Positions 52,115 through 60,667 are shown, numbered from the stretch's first letter. The stretch: DNA of 64,000 bases from Paenibacillus tritici (GCF_013204885.1 NZ_JABMKX010000009.1:124001-188000); one strand, 5' to 3'. The notes: generated by a model not told the origin, from the sequence alone. Made by a program: numbers and translations.

Positions 52115-53413
52115 ATGACAGAAGATAAGTATTCTCCGTTCGCGGCCCAGCGCCGGAGCGGTTCTATAGAGTCAACCCTGTACTGGAGCCTGAGTTCGGC
52201 CCGTAAGGGGGAGAACAAGGGGCAGGGAGGGGTCACGCGCCGTGTGTTCGCTGACGGCAAGGCTATCGGTCCGCTTAACGGTAGTGACTCCGAAATCATA
52301 GCAGAAGCGGCAGCGATGCTGCGAAGCGGGGAGACGGTGGCCTTTCCGACGGAGACTGTGTACGGGCTGGGCGCAGATGCCCGGAATACCGCGGCGGTGG
52401 AAGCGGTATTCGCAGCCAAAGGCCGTCCCTCCGATAACCCGCTGATCGTGCATATTGCCCGGCGGAGTGATCTGGAGGCCCTGGTCACGGAGGTGCATCC
52501 GGTAGCCTCGGCACTGATCGGCGCCTTCTGGCCCGGTCCGCTGACACTGGTGCTGCCGGTCCGCCCCGGCGTCCTCTCGCCGCTGGTTACGGCCGGTCTG
52601 GATACGGTCGGCGTGCGTATGCCGGATCATCCGGTGGCGCTGGCGCTGCTGCGCGCAGCCGATTGTCCGGTTGCCGCGCCCAGCGCCAACCGCTCCGGGA
52701 GGCCGAGTCCGACGCTGGCCGCCCATGTGCTGGAAGACCTCGCCGGGTATATCGGCGGGGTTCTGGACGGGGGCGCAGCCGGGGTCGGCCTGGAGTCGAC
52801 CGTGGTGCAGGTGCAGCCGGACGGGACGGTAGCGGTGCTCCGTCCCGGCGGCATCACCGCCGAGCAGCTCGCGGCGGTGACCGGCACTGCCGCGGCCGGC
52901 GCGGAGCCGGCCGCCCCAAGCGCCGCCCCGTCCGGCGGCGGGTCCGTGCCTGTGCCGCCGGCAGCGGTGCCCGGCGGCATGGGCGGCGCCGGCGCTGCTG
53001 CGCAGGCGGCCGCAGGCAGCAGCCCGGCGCCGCGCGCGCCGGGCATGAAGTACACGCACTATGCCCCGCGCGGCGCGCTCGGCATAGTACGCGGCTCCTC
53101 CGCGCAGCGCGTAGCGGAGACCGCCGCGAAGCTGCTGCAGGCGGCGCAGCGGGACGGCGCGGTCACGGGCCTGCTCCTCTTCGAGGAGCATAGGGCCCTC
53201 TATCCCGCCGACCCGGCCGCCTGCGTGGTGTCTCTCGGCTCGCTGGCCTCGCCGGAGGAGGCAGCCCGCTTCCTGTATGCCGCCTTGCGGCGTTGTGATG
53301 AAGCGGGAGCCACCTACATTCTGGCCGAGGCCTGCCCGGTCACCGGCCTCGGCGCAGCCATTATGAACCGGCTGATGAAGGCCGCCGGTGAGACCGTAAT
53401 CGACGCCGGCTAA
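52115..53413 (+). CDS. L-threonylcarbamoyladenylate synthase (Sua5/YwlC)
   Basis: Makes threonylcarbamoyl-AMP for the t6A37 modification of ANN-reading tRNAs. 432 residues versus about 346 for Sua5. YrdC domain: FPTETVYGLGADA, KGRPSDNPLIVHI (KxR) and APSANRSGRPSPT (SxN). C-terminal Sua5 domain from KYTHYAPRGALGIV onward. The linker (residues 258-310, 52886-53044) is expanded to an Ala/Gly/Pro-rich stretch. The first ~45 residues are also non-conserved, so the true start may be later; ATG 52115 has only AGGAAAG 14 bases upstream. Confidence 0.92.
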   Translation: MTEDKYSPFAAQRRSGSIESTLYWSLSSARKGENKGQGGVTRRVFADGKAIGPLNGSDSEIIAEAAAMLRSGETVAFPTETVYGLGADARNTAAVEAVFAAKGRPSDNPLIVHIARRSDLEALVTEVHPVASALIGAFWPGPLTLVLPVRPGVLSPLVTAGLDTVGVRMPDHPVALALLRAADCPVAAPSANRSGRPSPTLAAHVLEDLAGYIGGVLDGGAAGVGLESTVVQVQPDGTVAVLRPGGITAEQLAAVTGTAAAGAEPAAPSAAPSGGGSVPVPPAAVPGGMGGAGAAAQAAAGSSPAPRAPGMKYTHYAPRGALGIVRGSSAQRVAETAAKLLQAAQRDGAVTGLLLFEEHRALYPADPAACVVSLGSLASPEEAARFLYAALRRCDEAGATYILAEACPVTGLGAAIMNRLMKAAGETVIDAG

Positions 53414-53506
53414 TCGCCCCGGCGTCCACCCCGCAGTCATGAATGCCATCTTGTCCGCATATCGTTGTTGTACAAGAACTTACGGACTCTGGGTGGGGGT
53501 ATATTC

Positions 53507-54079
53507 ATGGGCTTAGGCGGAATATATGAGGGCTGGGGCCAGCTCGTAACAGTTACCATTATGGCTGTTGCGCTGGGGATGGATGCGTTCTCACTCGGCG
53601 TGGGAATCGGAATGAAGGGCATCCGTCTGCTGCATGTGCTGCAGCTCAGCCTGCTTATTGCTTTTTTTCATGTGCTGATGCCGCTGCTGGGCTTGTTCAC
53701 AGGCAGCTATGTCGGCCATTTGCTGGGTCAGGTCACTACCTATGCCGCCGGAGGCTTGCTTGTCCTGCTGGGCGGACATATGGTATTCAATTCCTTCCGC
53801 CAGGAGGAAGGCTCCAGCCGGCAGATGGATCACCGGTCGGTATGGGGCATGCTGCTGATCTCGCTTAGTGTCAGTGTAGATTCCTTCTCGGTCGGGGTTT
53901 CCCTGGGGATGTTTGTGAATAGTATAATCTTAACCGTGCTGGCCTTTGGCCTCTGCGGCGGCATGATGTCCATAACCGGGCTGCTGCTGGGCAGAAGGGT
54001 GAGCCGCGGCCTCGGAGACTACGGGGAAGCGCTGGGCGGAGCTATTCTTTTGGCGTTTGGCTTGCTGTTCATCTTCTGA
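53507..54079 (+). CDS. mntP: Manganese efflux pump MntP (YwlD)
   Basis: Six-helix membrane exporter of Mn2+, 190 residues. Two repeated halves each carry the Asp of the transport path: ALGMDAFSLGVGIG and SVSVDSFSVGVSLG. Same position as ywlD in B. subtilis, between sua5 and ywlE. ATG 53507 is selected by GGTGGGGG; the TTG 14 codons earlier lacks a site. The Mn2+ riboswitch (yybP-ykoY) that often precedes mntP elsewhere is not seen here. Confidence 0.9.
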   Translation: MGLGGIYEGWGQLVTVTIMAVALGMDAFSLGVGIGMKGIRLLHVLQLSLLIAFFHVLMPLLGLFTGSYVGHLLGQVTTYAAGGLLVLLGGHMVFNSFRQEEGSSRQMDHRSVWGMLLISLSVSVDSFSVGVSLGMFVNSIILTVLAFGLCGGMMSITGLLLGRRVSRGLGDYGEALGGAILLAFGLLFIF

Positions 54080-54213
54080 TACAATAACGGCAATACAAAT
54101 AAATAGCACATTTCCTTATTCGTGCACCGTAAATTACGGATTCCTATGATTTGCGGTGTTCTTCAGAACAACCGTAATACCCTTAAATTCTATTCTTACC
54201 GGAGGTGGAAAGT

Positions 54214-54801
54214 ATGCTGCATATTTTATTCGTCTGCACAGGAAATACCTGCCGCAGTCCCATGGCCGAAGGGCTTCTGCGGAAGCTTGCGAAGGAGCGG
54301 GGAATGGATGTGGAGGTGCGGTCTGCCGGAGTTTCTGCTGTTCCAGGTACTTCCATGTCCAGACATGCTGCAGGAATTCTGCAGGATGAAGGGATTCATG
54401 ACCGCATTGTCTCCTCCCAGCTAAGCGGTGAGGCTGTCGCCTGGGCTGATCTGGTCCTTACGCTGACAGGAGCGCATAAGCGGCATCTGCTGCACTATTT
54501 TCCTGAAGCCGTTACTAAGACCTATACCCTTAAGGAATATGTGCAGACCCAGGAATCTGTCGATGCTGATATCCGGGAGCTGGATAGTCTGTATGCAGAG
54601 GCGGAACTGAACCTGGCGCTGGGCACAGAGCCGGATGCAGCCGGGATGCAGCGGATGATTGAGATCCGCCAGCGTATTCCGAGCTTTGATATCAGTGATC
54701 CGTTCGGCGGCTCCCGTGAAGATTATGAGCTGGCGGCTGCGGAGATCCGCACGGCGCTCTACGGTCTGCTGGATAAGCTTGAATCTTTGCGGCGGCTCTG
54801 A
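54214..54801 (+). CDS. ywlE: Protein-arginine-phosphatase / LMW phosphatase YwlE
   Basis: Low-molecular-weight phosphatase fold, 195 residues. P-loop CTGNTCRS (Cys8 nucleophile, Arg14) at the N-terminus. The Thr in the fifth position is the residue that gives YwlE its preference for phospho-arginine. General-acid Asp in ISDPFGGSREDYE near the C-terminus. Longer than B. subtilis YwlE by about 45 residues, with a non-conserved segment around 95-150. ATG 54214 follows GGAGGTGG. Acts against McsB-type arginine kinases in protein quality control (family knowledge). Confidence 0.9.
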   Translation: MLHILFVCTGNTCRSPMAEGLLRKLAKERGMDVEVRSAGVSAVPGTSMSRHAAGILQDEGIHDRIVSSQLSGEAVAWADLVLTLTGAHKRHLLHYFPEAVTKTYTLKEYVQTQESVDADIRELDSLYAEAELNLALGTEPDAAGMQRMIEIRQRIPSFDISDPFGGSREDYELAAAEIRTALYGLLDKLESLRRL

Positions 54802-54849
54802 AGGTGGTTGATTTTTCGCCGTCTATCCCTTAAGATGAAATAAATATGA

Positions 54850-54930
54850 TCCGGTTCCGGTGTAACTGGCGACGAGTGTGGATGAAACCACGATGGAGCA
54901 CCTGGAATAAACGGCCGGTCGCCTGGGCAA
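54850..54930 (+). promoter_or_regulatory. ZTP riboswitch (pfl motif)
   Basis: Matches the conserved skeleton of the pfl RNA: GTGTAACTGGCGACG, then GTGG...CCAC hairpin, GGAGCACC, a variable linker and the terminal GCCTGGGCA (54921-54929). Directly followed by an intrinsic terminator, as in transcription-terminating ZTP switches. In this class ZTP or ZMP (10-formyl-THF shortage) turns the downstream genes on; here these are ywlG-like and glyA. Confidence 0.88.
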
Positions 54931-54970
54931 AAGAGCACATCCGCAGATTAGCTGCGGACTGCTCTTTTTT
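54929..54970 (+). terminator. Riboswitch-controlled terminator
   Basis: AAAGAGCA...TCCGCAG (54930-54946) pairs with CTGCGGA...TGCTCTTT, followed by a T-run. It begins at the last aptamer bases, so aptamer and terminator compete. Confidence 0.88.
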
Positions 54971-55012
54971 CTTTAAATATAGAAGGATTTACGCTCGAAG
55001 GAGGCTTGTACA

Positions 55013-55663
55013 ATGGATGAGGTCCTGAGACAGGACACGGGTGACAACCTTGTATCCGGTATAGCACATGCAGAGGCACAGCAGCCCGGCGATGGAATTT
55101 CTTTGGCTGCATCCACTGCTGCGGTAACGCGCGAACTGGCGGAAGCAGGTAAGCTTGGTCCAGGTCGAATCCTTGTCGTCGGGGCCAGCACCAGTGAAGT
55201 GGCCGGTGTACGGATCGGTACCGGCGGCGCACTGGAGGTGGCCCGGCAATTGCTGCAGGGGATTACGGAGGTTGCCGCAGACTTTGGATTTACCCCCGTG
55301 TATCAATGCTGCGAGCATTTGAACCGTTCGCTGGTGATGGAACGCTCCTTACTGGAGTCGCTCGGGCTCCGGGAGGTATCAGCGGTGCCGGTTCCGGGGG
55401 CCGGAGGCTCCATGGCCGCTGCGGCTTACCAGTCCATGATAGACCCAGTGCTGGCGGAGACCATTGAGGCCCACGCCGGCATCGACATTGGAGAGACGCT
55501 GATCGGGATGCACCTGCGCCGCGTAGCAGTACCCTTCCGGCCAAGCCTGCGCTATATCGGGGCAGCCCGGGTGAATGCTGCATGGAGCCGACCTCCGCTG
55601 ATCGGCGGCGAACGGGCAGTGTACCGCGCGCCGGAGACGAGCGGTTCCGCGAGTTGTGATTGA
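55013..55663 (+). CDS. ywlG: YwlG family protein (TIGR01440/DUF436)
   Basis: 216-residue protein of unknown biochemical role, usually encoded beside glyA in Firmicutes. Seen: ILVVGASTSEVAGVRIGT, YQCCEHLNRSLVMER and the MHLRRVAVPFRP block. GAAGGAGG lies before ATG 55013. The RNA switch upstream suggests a link to folate one-carbon metabolism. B. subtilis carries rpiB (ywlF) between ywlE and this gene; it is absent here. Confidence 0.88.
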   Translation: MDEVLRQDTGDNLVSGIAHAEAQQPGDGISLAASTAAVTRELAEAGKLGPGRILVVGASTSEVAGVRIGTGGALEVARQLLQGITEVAADFGFTPVYQCCEHLNRSLVMERSLLESLGLREVSAVPVPGAGGSMAAAAYQSMIDPVLAETIEAHAGIDIGETLIGMHLRRVAVPFRPSLRYIGAARVNAAWSRPPLIGGERAVYRAPETSGSASCD

Positions 55664-55732
55664 GAGTAATTGATCTGTTTGGTTTCGTCTTAATACCACA
55701 TAAATTAGAGTTACAGGGAGGAAATAAGAAAC

Positions 55733-56980
55733 ATGGAACAATTGCGTAAAAGTGACCCGGCAGTACTGGAAGCGATGGGCCTCGAACTGAGCCGTCAGCG
55801 TGCGAACATTGAACTTATTGCATCAGAGAATATTGTAAGTGAGGCTGTAATGGAGGCTATGGGCTCCGTACTTACGAACAAATACGCTGAAGGCTATCCC
55901 GGCAAACGTTATTATGGCGGCTGTGAAGATGTAGATATCGTGGAGAACCTGGCCCGTGACCGTGCCAAGGAGCTGTTTGGTGCCGAGCATGTCAACGTGC
56001 AGCCGCATTCCGGCGCTCAGGCCAACATGGCCGTATACCTTGCCGCACTTAGCCCTGGCGACACTGTCCTCGGGATGAATCTGGCCCATGGCGGCCATTT
56101 GACCCACGGCAGTCCGGTGAATGCCTCCGGTATTCTGTATAACTTTGTGGCCTATGGTGTTCAGGAGGATTCCTTCCTGATTGATTATGATGAAGTGCGC
56201 AAGGCCGCCTTCAAGCACCGTCCCAAAATGATCGTTGCCGGTGCGAGCGCATATCCGCGAACGATTGATTTTGCCGCACTCGGTTCGATTGCGAATGATG
56301 TGGGTGCCCTGTTCATGGTCGATATGGCTCATATTGCCGGATTGGTTGCTGCCGGTATTCACCCGAGTCCGGTTCCACATGCCCACTTCGTGACTACAAC
56401 TACGCACAAAACCTTGCGCGGCCCCCGTGGCGGTATGATTCTGTGCAGACAGCCGTGGGCTGCCGCTATTGATAAAGCTGTCTTCCCGGGTTCCCAAGGC
56501 GGACCTCTGATGCATGTGATTGCTTCCAAAGCGGTATCGTTCGGTGAAGCGCTGCAGCCGTCATTCAAGACGTATGCCGAGAATGTGGTCAAGAATGCTA
56601 AGGTGCTGGCCGAAACTCTGGTCGGTGAAGGCGTGAATATTGTATCCGGTGGTACGGATAACCACCTGATGCTGCTCGATACCCGCAATCTGAGCATTAC
56701 CGGCAAGGATGCGGAGAAGGTGCTGGATTCCATCGGGATTACAGTCAACAAAAATGCGATTCCGTTCGATCCTACCAGCCCGTTTGTAACCAGCGGTATC
56801 CGCATCGGTACGCCAGCCGTTACTTCGCGCGGTATGGACGAGCAGGCAATGGTTACGATCGGCCGGATTATTGCGAGTGTGCTGAAGAATCCGAAGGATG
56901 AAGCGACCCTGACCCAGGCGGCACGCGAGGTAGCGGCGCTTACAGAGCAATATCCGATCTATCCAGGATTGCAGTACTAA
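55733..56980 (+). CDS. glyA: Serine hydroxymethyltransferase
   Basis: PLP enzyme interconverting serine + THF and glycine + 5,10-methylene-THF. 415 residues, normal. PLP-Lys in TTTTHKTLRGPRGG, plus IELIASENIVSEAV and the YPGKRYYGGCEDVD block. GGGAGGAAA lies before ATG 55733. In one unit with ywlG under the ZTP riboswitch; terminator at 57000-57041. Confidence 0.97.
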   Translation: MEQLRKSDPAVLEAMGLELSRQRANIELIASENIVSEAVMEAMGSVLTNKYAEGYPGKRYYGGCEDVDIVENLARDRAKELFGAEHVNVQPHSGAQANMAVYLAALSPGDTVLGMNLAHGGHLTHGSPVNASGILYNFVAYGVQEDSFLIDYDEVRKAAFKHRPKMIVAGASAYPRTIDFAALGSIANDVGALFMVDMAHIAGLVAAGIHPSPVPHAHFVTTTTHKTLRGPRGGMILCRQPWAAAIDKAVFPGSQGGPLMHVIASKAVSFGEALQPSFKTYAENVVKNAKVLAETLVGEGVNIVSGGTDNHLMLLDTRNLSITGKDAEKVLDSIGITVNKNAIPFDPTSPFVTSGIRIGTPAVTSRGMDEQAMVTIGRIIASVLKNPKDEATLTQAAREVAALTEQYPIYPGLQY

Positions 56981-56999
56981 ATCATAGCTGTCTGATCTG

Positions 57000-57041
57000 C
57001 CCTTGCGGCTCCGGTGCCCCCGGATGCTGCAAGGGTTTTTT
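57000..57041 (+). terminator. Terminator of glyA
   Basis: CCCTTGC (57000-57006) pairs with GCAAGGG (57029-57035), inner CCGG/CCGG, followed by six T. Confidence 0.87.
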
Positions 57042-57060
57042 GGAAATATAAGAAATTATA

Positions 57061-57143
57061 TGTTGCACCCGATAACTTATCCTTCTATTTCTCGCTGAAA
57101 CGAACGCCGTCCTTTAAGAGGACGGTGAAGCCGTTTCTGCTTG
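57061..57143 (+). repeat. 83-bp dispersed repeat, copy 2
   Basis: Partner of 1416-1498, same length and orientation relative to the upstream gene, starting 20 bases after the glyA terminator. It keeps the CCGTCC/GGACGG hairpin with compensating loop changes. Confidence 0.8.
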
Positions 57144-57208
57144 TATCTAAGCTTTCTCGCTGCCGCTACAGCACCTCGCTGTTACATCATGTTACAGGGG
57201 GGGGATAG

Positions 57209-57396
57209 CAGTTGGATTTCCTCCACTTCCTGTTGAACGAATGGGCGCTGCTGACACAGCAGGTGGATAAACAGCACTTAAATGACTCCTTTTCACCCTG
57301 ATTAGCTTAAATGCACCCCAGCAGATGTTGTTTTTCCACTTATTCACTTACATTCCCTGGAAATCAAAGAATTAAGTGCCCTTTATCCACTTGCTT
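57209..57396 (+). repeat. 188-bp intergenic repeat, copy D
   Basis: 188 bases from CAGTTGGATTTCCTCCACTT to CTTTATCCACTTGCTT. GTGGATAAACAGCACTTAA and GAATTAAGTGCCCTTTATCC form an inverted pair matching at 15 of 17 positions. Confidence 0.87.
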
Positions 57397-57419
57397 GCCG
57401 TAAGAGACGCTACCTCCTC

Positions 57420-57650
57420 GAATTCCCCCGAATGTCCACAATGTTACTAGTACCGCCTTCGCGCCCCTCCGTACCGCCTTCGCGCGCCCCGCCTTCGTTC
57501 CCTCTTTGTCGTTCCCCCTCCTCGTACCGCTCGTTCGTACTGTCCTCGATCCCCCTGACTATCACGCGTTCTCCCTCGCTGTCACCTTTGTACCCTTCCT
57601 TTTGCCCCCAGGCTCCACTTGCTGCGTAAGCATCTGCAATAAGTTGCAGC
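57420..57650. other. Pyrimidine-rich low-complexity stretch
   Basis: Plus strand is strongly C/T-rich with recurring CCGCCTTCGCG and CCCTC runs. A minus-strand frame of 87 codons (57410-57673) exists, but its second half is low-complexity Glu/Gly/Arg and it lacks a ribosome site. I do not call it. Confidence 0.5.
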
Positions 57651-57694
57651 AGTCGCTGTTGCATAATGTTCACATCTTATAACGGGGAAACAGA

Positions 57695-57895
57695 ATGAAT
57701 CATACTGAAAATATCATGAAAGTTCATGAAACTTTCAATAAAAGTAGTGAAAAAACTGTGAATAGTATTAAAAGAACGAAATGGAACAAACTATGTTTTG
57801 TTTTATATCCAGAAGGGTGGACGTTCTTCCTTAAGCTTCCATGGGCAGGGAATACTGAAGAAGTTGACGGGGCAGGCAGTTTTGCCGTTCTGTAG
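57695..57895 (+). CDS. Small hypothetical protein (doubtful)
   Basis: 66 codons: a charged helical start (MNHTENIMKVHETFNKSSEK), a hydrophobic middle (CFVLYPEGWTFFLKLPW) and an acidic end. GGGGAAA precedes the ATG. More AT-rich than the flanks. No family recognised; it could be chance. Confidence 0.3.
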   Translation: MNHTENIMKVHETFNKSSEKTVNSIKRTKWNKLCFVLYPEGWTFFLKLPWAGNTEEVDGAGSFAVL

Positions 57896-58001
57896 GTGAA
57901 AAGCAATGCGGGTGATGATATAATAGACAGGATTTAGCCACGCGGGGAGCAAAGCGCTTACTCTGGCTATAAATAAGACTTACAATTACCGGAGGGACAA
58001 C

Positions 58002-58631
58002 ATGGGAAAATTGGTGATTTGCGATCATCCATTGATTCAGCACAAATTGACATTCATTCGCGATGTGCGGACCAACACAAAAGAGTTCAGGGAGCATGTC
58101 GATGAAGTAGCAACACTTATGGCTTATGAGATTACGCGTAACATTCCGCTGGAGACCATTACGGTTCAGACACCGGTAGCCGAAACTGAGGGCAAGGTGA
58201 TTTCGGGAAGAATGCTGGGACTGATTCCGATTCTGCGCGCCGGCCTCGGTATGCTGGAGGGTGTCCTCAAGCTGCTTCCTGCAGCGAAGGTAGGACATGT
58301 GGGGCTGTTCCGCGATCCGGACACACTGCAGCCGGTAGAATACTATATCAAGCTTCCTACAGATGTGCAGGAGCGTGAACTGATCGTAATTGATCCTATG
58401 CTGGCGACAGGCGGCTCGGCGATTGCAGCGATTACCTCGCTTAAGAACCGTGGATGCACCCAGATCAAGATGATGAACCTGATTGCTGCCCCGGAAGGTG
58501 TTGCTGCTGTACAAGCTGCCCACCCTGATGTGGATATCTATGTCGCTGCGCTTGATGATCATCTGAATGAGCATGGATATATTATTCCAGGACTCGGAGA
58601 TGCAGGGGACAGGCTGTACGGAACCAAGTAA
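58002..58631 (+). CDS. upp: Uracil phosphoribosyltransferase
   Basis: Salvage of uracil to UMP with PRPP. 209 residues, typical. PRPP loop VIDPMLATGGSAIAAI, uracil-binding YIIPGLGDAGDRLYGTK at the C-terminus. CCGGAGG lies before ATG 58002. A TATAAT (57919-57924) 78 bases upstream is a possible -10, without a good -35. Confidence 0.97.
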   Translation: MGKLVICDHPLIQHKLTFIRDVRTNTKEFREHVDEVATLMAYEITRNIPLETITVQTPVAETEGKVISGRMLGLIPILRAGLGMLEGVLKLLPAAKVGHVGLFRDPDTLQPVEYYIKLPTDVQERELIVIDPMLATGGSAIAAITSLKNRGCTQIKMMNLIAAPEGVAAVQAAHPDVDIYVAALDDHLNEHGYIIPGLGDAGDRLYGTK

Positions 58632-58693
58632 TACCAAGTAATAATAGAACAAACAACATTGACTGTAGTATTCAGAAGAGAGGGTTAGGGGTT

Positions 58694-59869
58694 ATGTCCA
58701 AAATTAAAGTAATGACGATTTTCGGAGTGCGCCCCGAGGCGATCAAGATGGCGCCTCTGGTTCTGGAGTTGAACAAGCACCCTGAGCAGATTGAATCTAT
58801 TGTGTGTGTAACTGCGCAGCACCGTGAGCTGCTGGATCAGGTGCTGGAGGTCTTCAAGATTACGCCGGATTATGATCTGGACGTTATGAAGGACCGCCAG
58901 ACACTTAACGAGATCACCATCCGCGTACTGGAGGGACTGGAGCCGGTGCTCCGCGAGGTGAAGCCGGACCTGGTGCTTGTGCACGGGGATACCTTGACGA
59001 CCTTCCTGGCCAGCTATGCGTCTTTCCTGCAGCAAATTCAGGTTGGGCATGTAGAAGCAGGTCTTCGGACATGGAACAAGCTTTCTCCTTATCCTGAGGA
59101 AATGAACCGCCAGCTGACGGGCGTGCTTGCCGATCTGCACTTTGCTCCGACCGACTGGTCAGCCCGCAACCTGAGACACGAGAACAAAAAAGAATCAAGT
59201 ATTTATATCACAGGCAACACTGTAACTGATGTGTTTCAATATACCGTACAGCCGGACTACCGGCATCCGGTCCTTGATTTTGCTTCAGGAAAAAGACTTA
59301 TTTTGATGACGGCGCACCGCAGAGAATCCCAAGGCGAACCGCACCGTCATATTTTCCGTGCTGTCAAAAGAATCGCTGATGAATTTGAAGATGTAGCCAT
59401 TGTGTATCCCGTACACCCGAGTCCTGCAGTGAAGGAACCGGCGCACGAGATCCTCGGCGGACACCCTAGAATCAAGCTGATTGATCCGCTGGATGTCGTT
59501 GACCTGCATAACTTTTATCCGCATACCCACCTGATATTGACCGATTCCGGCGGCCTGCAGGAGGAAGCTCCCTCCTTCGGAGTTCCTGTGCTTGTGCTGC
59601 GTGATACAACCGAGCGCCCGGAAGGGATCGAGGCCGGAACACTGGAACTGGTGGGGACGGACGAGGAGAAGGTGTATCAACGGACACATGCTCTACTGAC
59701 CGATCAGAATCTGTATCAGTCCATGAGCCGGGCCGCCAACCCGTATGGAGACGGCAAAGCCTCCCAGAGAATTGTCAATGCGATTTTGCACCATTTCGGA
59801 GCCGTTGAAGAACGTCCGGAAGAATTTCACACAATGTTCACAAATGATAATTTAGGTAACGACAACTAA
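58694..59869 (+). CDS. mnaA: UDP-N-acetylglucosamine 2-epimerase (non-hydrolysing)
   Basis: Converts UDP-GlcNAc to UDP-ManNAc for teichoic-acid linkage units or other surface sugars. 391 residues. Motifs: IFGVRPEAIKMAPL, VHGDTLTTFLASYA, VGHVEAGLRTWNKLSPYPEE, and DSGGLQEEAPSFGVPVLVLRD. AGAGGG lies before ATG 58694. Same location as mnaA in B. subtilis, between upp and atp. Confidence 0.95.
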   Translation: MSKIKVMTIFGVRPEAIKMAPLVLELNKHPEQIESIVCVTAQHRELLDQVLEVFKITPDYDLDVMKDRQTLNEITIRVLEGLEPVLREVKPDLVLVHGDTLTTFLASYASFLQQIQVGHVEAGLRTWNKLSPYPEEMNRQLTGVLADLHFAPTDWSARNLRHENKKESSIYITGNTVTDVFQYTVQPDYRHPVLDFASGKRLILMTAHRRESQGEPHRHIFRAVKRIADEFEDVAIVYPVHPSPAVKEPAHEILGGHPRIKLIDPLDVVDLHNFYPHTHLILTDSGGLQEEAPSFGVPVLVLRDTTERPEGIEAGTLELVGTDEEKVYQRTHALLTDQNLYQSMSRAANPYGDGKASQRIVNAILHHFGAVEERPEEFHTMFTNDNLGNDN

Positions 59870-59985
59870 TATACTAAAGTTAATAAAAGCAGCATACAGT
59901 TAAACTGTACGGTTTATATGGTTTTGGTGTGTTTTGCTGTGATTATTTTCATATTTTCATGCGAATTTGGGCAATTTTCTGTGAA

Positions 59986-60015
59986 TTGACAAAGAGTCTG
60001 GATATTCAGTAAAAT
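59986..60015 (+). promoter_or_regulatory. atp operon promoter
   Basis: TTGACA (59986-59991), 18-bp spacer, TAAAAT (60010-60015), 18 bases before the first atp gene. Confidence 0.65.
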
Positions 60016-60033
60016 TAGTTGGGATTGTAGCCT

Positions 60034-60267
60034 ATGAAAGAACAAAAGAAAGAGCCGGGTCTGGGGCGTATTGCTCTGGTTCTCGGGAGTGCAGGCAGCT
60101 TGCTTGCCGCTTACATTGTAATAGGCTTTTTTGTGGCAAGGTGGCTGCAGAGACTGATGGACGGACCTAAGTTATGGCTGGCTATCGGCACAATCGCCGG
60201 GATGGTTCTCGGGGTTGTGAATGTCGCTTTGCTAATCAAAAAATTTCTGGGGGAGCAAAATGGATAA
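60034..60267 (+). CDS. atpZ: AtpZ/AtpI-type small membrane protein
   Basis: 77 residues, two transmembrane helices (about 12-33 and 44-68), matching the F0F1-ATPase gene-1 family placed at the head of atp operons (Mg2+/Ca2+-related or assembly helper). It overlaps the next gene by 8 bases. Confidence 0.82.
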   Translation: MKEQKKEPGLGRIALVLGSAGSLLAAYIVIGFFVARWLQRLMDGPKLWLAIGTIAGMVLGVVNVALLIKKFLGEQNG

Positions 60268-60637
60268 TATGACTCCCGTAATCAATACCGTTACCAGGGT
60301 GACAGTAGTCATTATGGCAGGCTTGTTAATGGGATGGGCTCTTCATCATGAGACCCGTGCGGTTACTCTGGGGATGGCGCTTGGCTTGCTGGGCGGACTG
60401 GTTAACTTCCGTTATCTGGCCCTCAAAGTAAGAAAGGTGACAGAGGCGGTTGCGAAGAAGGAGAGAGGTTCCTTCGGTCTTGGTTTTGCGACAAGAATCA
60501 GCTTTGCTATCCTGGTTACCATGTTTTCTGTCAAATATGAGCATTTCTCGCTGGAGGCAACGATTGCCGGCCTGTTCATCCCCCAGCTTCTGGCTATTCC
60601 CGTGGGGATATATTTAGGAATCAAGAATAAGCTGTAG
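60260..60637 (+). CDS. atpI: ATP synthase subunit I
   Basis: 125 residues, four hydrophobic segments, the AtpI family that helps assemble the c-ring. GGGGGAG lies before ATG 60260. The block NFRYLALKVRKVTEAV after helix 2 is typical of Gram-positive AtpI. Confidence 0.82.
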   Translation: MDNMTPVINTVTRVTVVIMAGLLMGWALHHETRAVTLGMALGLLGGLVNFRYLALKVRKVTEAVAKKERGSFGLGFATRISFAILVTMFSVKYEHFSLEATIAGLFIPQLLAIPVGIYLGIKNKL

Positions 60638-60667
60638 CCATTATTAAAGAGAAAGGGGGATGATACT

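Noticed and set aside
52172..53449. 425-codon minus-strand frame opposite sua5
   Set aside because: Produced by high GC content; very Arg/Gly-rich and without family signal.
57410..57673. 87-codon minus-strand frame in the pyrimidine-rich region
   Set aside because: The first 20 residues look protein-like, but the rest is Glu/Gly/Arg low complexity and there is no ribosome site.
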